19,404 nt of DNA from an uncultured Collinsella sp. (GTDB taxonomy: Bacteria > Actinomycetota > Coriobacteriia > Coriobacteriales > Coriobacteriaceae). A program made the translations under genes and the position numbers. This document shows, one piece after another, positions 16,184 to 19,404 of the stretch. Location of the stretch: positions 1-19,404 of the forward strand of contig CAMQHT010000044.1 of the NCBI GenBank assembly GCA_947001705.1, written 5' to 3'. Numbering within the stretch: the stretch's first letter is position 1; every line of letters begins with the position of its first letter. The notes under the pieces were generated by a model. It was given only the letters and a program-made list of their open reading frames with translations, was not told where the DNA came from and searched no databases.

Positions 16184-18028
16184 TTGAATTATCTGAGTGA
16201 GATGCTCAAATTGCCGGTCTTGGACGTCGATGGCGAAAAGCTCGGCGTTGTGAACGATTTTGGCATTGCAACCGGCGAAGTTTTTCCGCACGTGACGTCG
16301 CTCGCGTTCCGTGGTCCCGGCAAGACGCCGTTTATGATCAGCTGGCGCAAATGGGTCGACCGTATCGACGAGACGGGCGTGCACCTTAAGTCGCCGGCCA
16401 CCGAAATCCGTTTTTCGTACCTGCAGCCGACCGAGCTGTTGCTGGCTCGCGACGTGCTCAATAAGCAGATTGTCGACACGCAGGGCATGAAGGTCGTGCG
16501 CGTCAACGACATCAAGTTCTCCATGTCGGGCGAAAATCAGCTGCGCCTGCTGGGTGCCGAGGTCGGCGCCCGCGGTCTGCTGCGCGCGATCAGCCCCGCG
16601 CTCGAGCACGTCGTCGAGGGCTTTATGAAGCACCTGGGCAAGCCGCTCAGCGAGGACATTATCGCCTGGTCTTACATGGACCTGCTCGATCGCTCGACTA
16701 AGAACATCCAGCTCTCGGTGTCGCACAAGACGCTTGGCGAGCTGCATCCTGCCGACATCGCTGACATCATCGAGCAGCTCGACCCGCGCCTGCGCGCGCA
16801 GGTGTTCGCGCAGCTCGATACGGCACAGGCCGCCGAGGCCATCTCGGAGTTCGATGACGACGAGCTCATGACCGAGATGCTCGAGGGCCTGTCCGATACC
16901 GACGCATCGTCGATGCTGGCCATGATGGACCCGGACGATGCTGCCGACCTGATCGACGAGCTCGATTATGAGAAGGCCGAGAAGCTCCTGCGCCTGATGG
17001 GCGTCAAGGAGGAGAAGGCGATTCGTAATCTGCTGGGCTACGAGGACAACACCGCCGGCCGCATCATGACCTCGGAGTTTGTCTCGCTGCCCGCCACGGC
17101 GACGGTCGGCGATGCCATCGAGGCGATTCGCAAACTCGACGAGGACTTTGAGAGCGTCTATTACGTCTATACCGAGGATCCGAGCGGCATGCTGACGGGC
17201 GTGCTTTCGCTGCGCACGCTGATCGTGGCCGACCGCGACGCCACGCTGGGCCAGCTCGCCTATCGCGATCTGGTCTACGTGTCGCCCGACGAGGACCAGG
17301 AAGACGTGACGGACGAGATGACCAAGTACGACCTGGTTGCCATCCCTGTCTGCGACGAGAACCGTCATATCCTGGGTATCGTGACCTTCGACGACGCCAT
17401 GGACGTAATCGCCGAGGAGCATCAGGAGGACCTGCAGATCGCCGGTGTCGGCTCGGGCGATAGCGCGTCGGACGACTCGACGAACGTGCTCAGCTGGTTC
17501 GTGCATCGTCAGTACTGGGTCGTCGTGTGGGGCATCGCCTCGTGCATTATGGCGACGGTGCTGGGGACGGCGCTGGGCTCCGCGCATCTGGTGGTGTTCC
17601 CCATGTGCGCCATGCCGCTCGTGCTGCTGGCTGCCTCGCGCGTGGTGTCGTTCGTCAAGAACTACTTCCTCGAGTACGACGGTCACGACGACGAGCCCAA
17701 ACCGTACCTGGGATTCTTCTTCCAGAGCACGGGCATGGGCCTGATCCTTTCGCTTGTTACTTACCTGTGCGCGCAGCTGGTGCGCACCGCTGCGTTCCCC
17801 GATGCCTCTATGTTTGAGGAGCAGCTCTTTACCGGCTGCTTTAACATTGCCGCCATCATCTGCCTGGTGGGCAACATGAGCGCCGTGATTTACCTGATGG
17901 TGCTGTTCTGGCGCGACGAGCACGACCTTAACACGTCGGGTACCGCCATGAACGTTATCGCCGTCATGATCTCGTGTGTGGCGTACTGCATCGCCGCGGT
18001 GCTGCTCACCATGTCGGTCATGGGATAG
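16184..18028 (+). CDS. MgtE-like protein: PRC-like, MgtE_N, CBS pair and atypical membrane domain
   Basis: A 614-residue protein. Residues about 5-80 and 85-150 look like PRC-barrel modules. About 180-285 is an MgtE_N superhelical domain (TLGELHPADIADIIEQLDP, later MDPDDAADLIDELD). About 290-415 is a CBS pair with TAGRIMTSEFVSLP and IPVCDENRHILGIVTFDDAM. Five hydrophobic segments follow from about 445 to 612. In classical MgtE the N and CBS domains sense cytosolic Mg2+ and gate the pore. The membrane part here lacks the GGN-x-G-x-Q pore signature of MgtE, so transport cannot be assumed. The start is TTG 16184, supported by GGGGAG at 16173-16178; the next in-frame ATG at 16202 has no ribosome site. 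The NRAMP-type gene starts 9 nt after the stop. Confidence 0.85.
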   Translation: MNYLSEMLKLPVLDVDGEKLGVVNDFGIATGEVFPHVTSLAFRGPGKTPFMISWRKWVDRIDETGVHLKSPATEIRFSYLQPTELLLARDVLNKQIVDTQGMKVVRVNDIKFSMSGENQLRLLGAEVGARGLLRAISPALEHVVEGFMKHLGKPLSEDIIAWSYMDLLDRSTKNIQLSVSHKTLGELHPADIADIIEQLDPRLRAQVFAQLDTAQAAEAISEFDDDELMTEMLEGLSDTDASSMLAMMDPDDAADLIDELDYEKAEKLLRLMGVKEEKAIRNLLGYEDNTAGRIMTSEFVSLPATATVGDAIEAIRKLDEDFESVYYVYTEDPSGMLTGVLSLRTLIVADRDATLGQLAYRDLVYVSPDEDQEDVTDEMTKYDLVAIPVCDENRHILGIVTFDDAMDVIAEEHQEDLQIAGVGSGDSASDDSTNVLSWFVHRQYWVVVWGIASCIMATVLGTALGSAHLVVFPMCAMPLVLLAASRVVSFVKNYFLEYDGHDDEPKPYLGFFFQSTGMGLILSLVTYLCAQLVRTAAFPDASMFEEQLFTGCFNIAAIICLVGNMSAVIYLMVLFWRDEHDLNTSGTAMNVIAVMISCVAYCIAAVLLTMSVMG

Positions 18029-18036
18029 GTGGTCGC

Positions 18037-19299
18037 GTGCAAAACACGAAGCAAAAGGCGAGCACCAAGCAAAAGCTGACCATCGCCGCCATCTTTGGCG
18101 CCATGGGCCCCGGTCTGTTGGCGGCGCTTTCGGGTAATGACGCCGGCGGCATCGCCACGTATTCCAGCGCGGGCGCCAGCTATGGTTACAAGATGCTCTG
18201 GATGCTTCCCGTCATGACCGTGCTGCTCATCGTGACGCAGGAGACCGCGGCGCGCTGCGGATGCGTCACGGGTAAGGGCCTGGCGTCGCTCATTCGCGAG
18301 CGCTTTGGCGTGCGCAAGAGCGTGCTGGCCATGGCGGCGCTGTTGATCGCCAACACGGCCGTGACCATTTCGGAGTTTGCGGGTATCGCGAGCGGACTTG
18401 CCCTGTTTGGCGTGCCGGCGAGCATTTCGGTGCCGCTCGTGGCGCTGCTGGTGTGGATGCTTACCATGTCGGGCAGTTTCCAGCGCATCGAGAAGATTTT
18501 GCTGCTGGTAAGCTGCGTGTTCGTGACCTACATCGTCGCCGCGTTTATGGCCGGCCCCAACTGGGGCGAGGTCGCGGTCGACTTGGTCGTCCCCAATATT
18601 CAAAACGACCCCAGCTACGTGTCGCTCGTGGTCGCAACGATCGGTACCACCATCGCACCGTGGATGATCTTCTTGGCTCAGAACAACGTGGTCGATAAGA
18701 ATGCGGGCGAGGACGACATCGTGCTGCAGCGTATTGATACCGTGAGCGGTTCGATTGCTGCTGATATCATTGCGGGCTTCATTATCATCACGACCGGTAC
18801 GGTGCTGTTCCCGGCGGGTATTCAGATTAGCGATGCCGCCGATGCCGCCCGCGCGCTGGAGCCCATCGCGGGCCAGTGGTCCACGGTGTTGTTTGCCTCG
18901 GGCCTGGTCGCAGCGAGCTTTTTGGCTGCCTGCGTGCTGCCGGGCGTTACGTCGAGTGCCATCTGCGAGGCATTTGGTTGGGAACGAGGCGCCGATCGCA
19001 GCTGGGACGAGGCCCCGGTCTATCGCGGCATCATTACGGCCATCATCGGCATTTCTGCCGTGTTGGTGCTCATGCCCGGCGTCGATTTGTTCCAGATTAT
19101 GATGACCTCGCAGGTCATCAACGGCGTGCTGCTGCCCGTAGTTTTGGTATTCCAGGTGGTTATCGCGGCGGATCGCCACATTATGGGGGCCAACCGCAAC
19201 GGTCGCGTGTGGAACGTGCTCACGTGGGCGACTATCGGCGTGATTACGGTGCTGACGGTCGTCATGTTTGTGCTGCAAGCGATGGGCTACAGCGCGTAG
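18037..19299 (+). CDS. NRAMP-related divalent metal transporter, probably Mg2+ (NRMT type)
   Basis: A 420-residue multi-span membrane protein of the SLC11/NRAMP family, start GTG 18037 with AGGTGG at 18027-18032. The first-helix motif of metal-specific NRAMPs, DPGN, is replaced by NDAGG (34-38): Asp35 is kept and the asparagine is lost. In the sixth helix the usual A-x-x-MPH reads TTIAPWMIFLAQ (204-215), so the transition-metal-binding methionine is alanine and the histidine is tryptophan. These are the changes described for NRAMP-related magnesium transporters, including the studied Eggerthella protein, which lose the soft methionine ligand and carry hydrated Mg2+. Its place behind an MgtE-like sensor protein fits Mg2+ import. 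An open frame runs upstream to 17974 inside the previous gene, but that part is not family-like. A strong terminator follows. Confidence 0.88.
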   Translation: MQNTKQKASTKQKLTIAAIFGAMGPGLLAALSGNDAGGIATYSSAGASYGYKMLWMLPVMTVLLIVTQETAARCGCVTGKGLASLIRERFGVRKSVLAMAALLIANTAVTISEFAGIASGLALFGVPASISVPLVALLVWMLTMSGSFQRIEKILLLVSCVFVTYIVAAFMAGPNWGEVAVDLVVPNIQNDPSYVSLVVATIGTTIAPWMIFLAQNNVVDKNAGEDDIVLQRIDTVSGSIAADIIAGFIIITTGTVLFPAGIQISDAADAARALEPIAGQWSTVLFASGLVAASFLAACVLPGVTSSAICEAFGWERGADRSWDEAPVYRGIITAIIGISAVLVLMPGVDLFQIMMTSQVINGVLLPVVLVFQVVIAADRHIMGANRNGRVWNVLTWATIGVITVLTVVMFVLQAMGYSA

Positions 19300-19321
19300 C
19301 GCCTCTTTTGGGTTTCGAGCG

Positions 19322-19352
19322 GGCCGCGGCCATGGGCTGCGGCCTCTTTTTT
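19322..19352 (+). terminator. Rho-independent terminator of the magnesium operon
   Basis: A 10-bp stem, GGCCGCGGCC at 19322-19331 with GGCTGCGGCC at 19335-19344 (one G-U pair), has the 3-nt loop ATG and is followed by TCTTTTTT. An alternative outer stem, AGCGGGC (19318-19324) with GCCCGCT (19353-19359), brackets it and the T-tract. Confidence 0.9.
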
Positions 19353-19361
19353 GCCCGCTAC

Positions 19362-19404
19362 AGGGGGTCAGTTATATAACGATGGGCAAAAAATGCCAAA
19401 TATG
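19362..19404. other. short palindromes at window end, possible next repeat or promoter
   Basis: After the terminator comes AGGGGGTCAG (19362-19371), which also occurs at 8889-8898 beside the MITE-like element. The perfect palindrome GTTATATAAC (19371-19380) and a small GGCA/TGCC hairpin (19385-19397) follow. The window ends before any gene can be recognised. Confidence 0.4.

Noticed and set aside
17974..18036. Extension of the NRAMP gene into the end of the MgtE-like gene
   Set aside because: The 21 extra residues are a frame-shifted reading of the MgtE-like C terminus. GTG 18037 has a ribosome site right after the previous stop.

Overview
The window is GC-rich, densely coded bacterial DNA. 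It reads as an actinobacterial gut anaerobe of the class Coriobacteriia, most likely Collinsella or a near relative. This is an inference from codon and GC character, from an NRAMP-related magnesium transporter of the type described in Eggerthella, and from recurrent 'TCATTGGGGACGTTC' intergenic repeats. No rRNA, tRNA, CRISPR array or intact insertion sequence was seen. The first ~112 bases are G/C homopolymer runs and look like a contig-end artefact.

Layout. (1) 200-3527: a tightly packed ABC-2 export operon of one ATPase and two related permeases. (2) 3528-3801: a repeat-filled intergenic region with a 24-bp-arm hairpin, then a promoter and dyad. (3) 3802-7190: a LolD/MacB-type ATPase and a large FtsX-type permease. 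(4) 7188-7374: a second repeat region whose first repeat supplies the permease stop codon. (5) 7470-8675: a DUF362 protein with two 4Fe-4S motifs, then a strong hairpin terminator and a MITE-like element with long terminal inverted repeats. (6) 8926-9891, minus strand: an alpha/beta hydrolase broken by one in-frame amber codon. (7) 10078-13101: a PAQR/hemolysin-III membrane protein, a CNNM/CorC protein, and a small protein resembling the N-terminal domain of cyanophycin synthetase. A pair of similar palindromes lies between (6) and (7). (8) 13238-15861: a YtxH protein, a PRC-barrel protein and a membrane-anchored NodB-fold protein that lacks the metal-binding residues of the family. (9) 15965-19299: an extended -10 promoter, a ~200-nt structured leader, an MgtE-like PRC/MgtE_N/CBS protein with an atypical membrane domain, and an NRAMP-related transporter of the magnesium type, closed by a clear terminator.

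How the genes fit together. The left half is export and envelope work by two ABC systems. The right end looks like a magnesium module: a long structured leader, a cytosolic Mg-sensor-like protein and an NRMT-type importer in one transcript, with a CNNM/CorC protein (a family linked to Mg/Co efflux) 4 kb upstream. The most interesting items are this magnesium module with its unassigned leader RNA, the free-standing cyanophycin-synthetase-N-like protein carrying an HxxEH motif, the metal-site-less deacetylase, and the mosaic repeat family shared by three intergenic regions.
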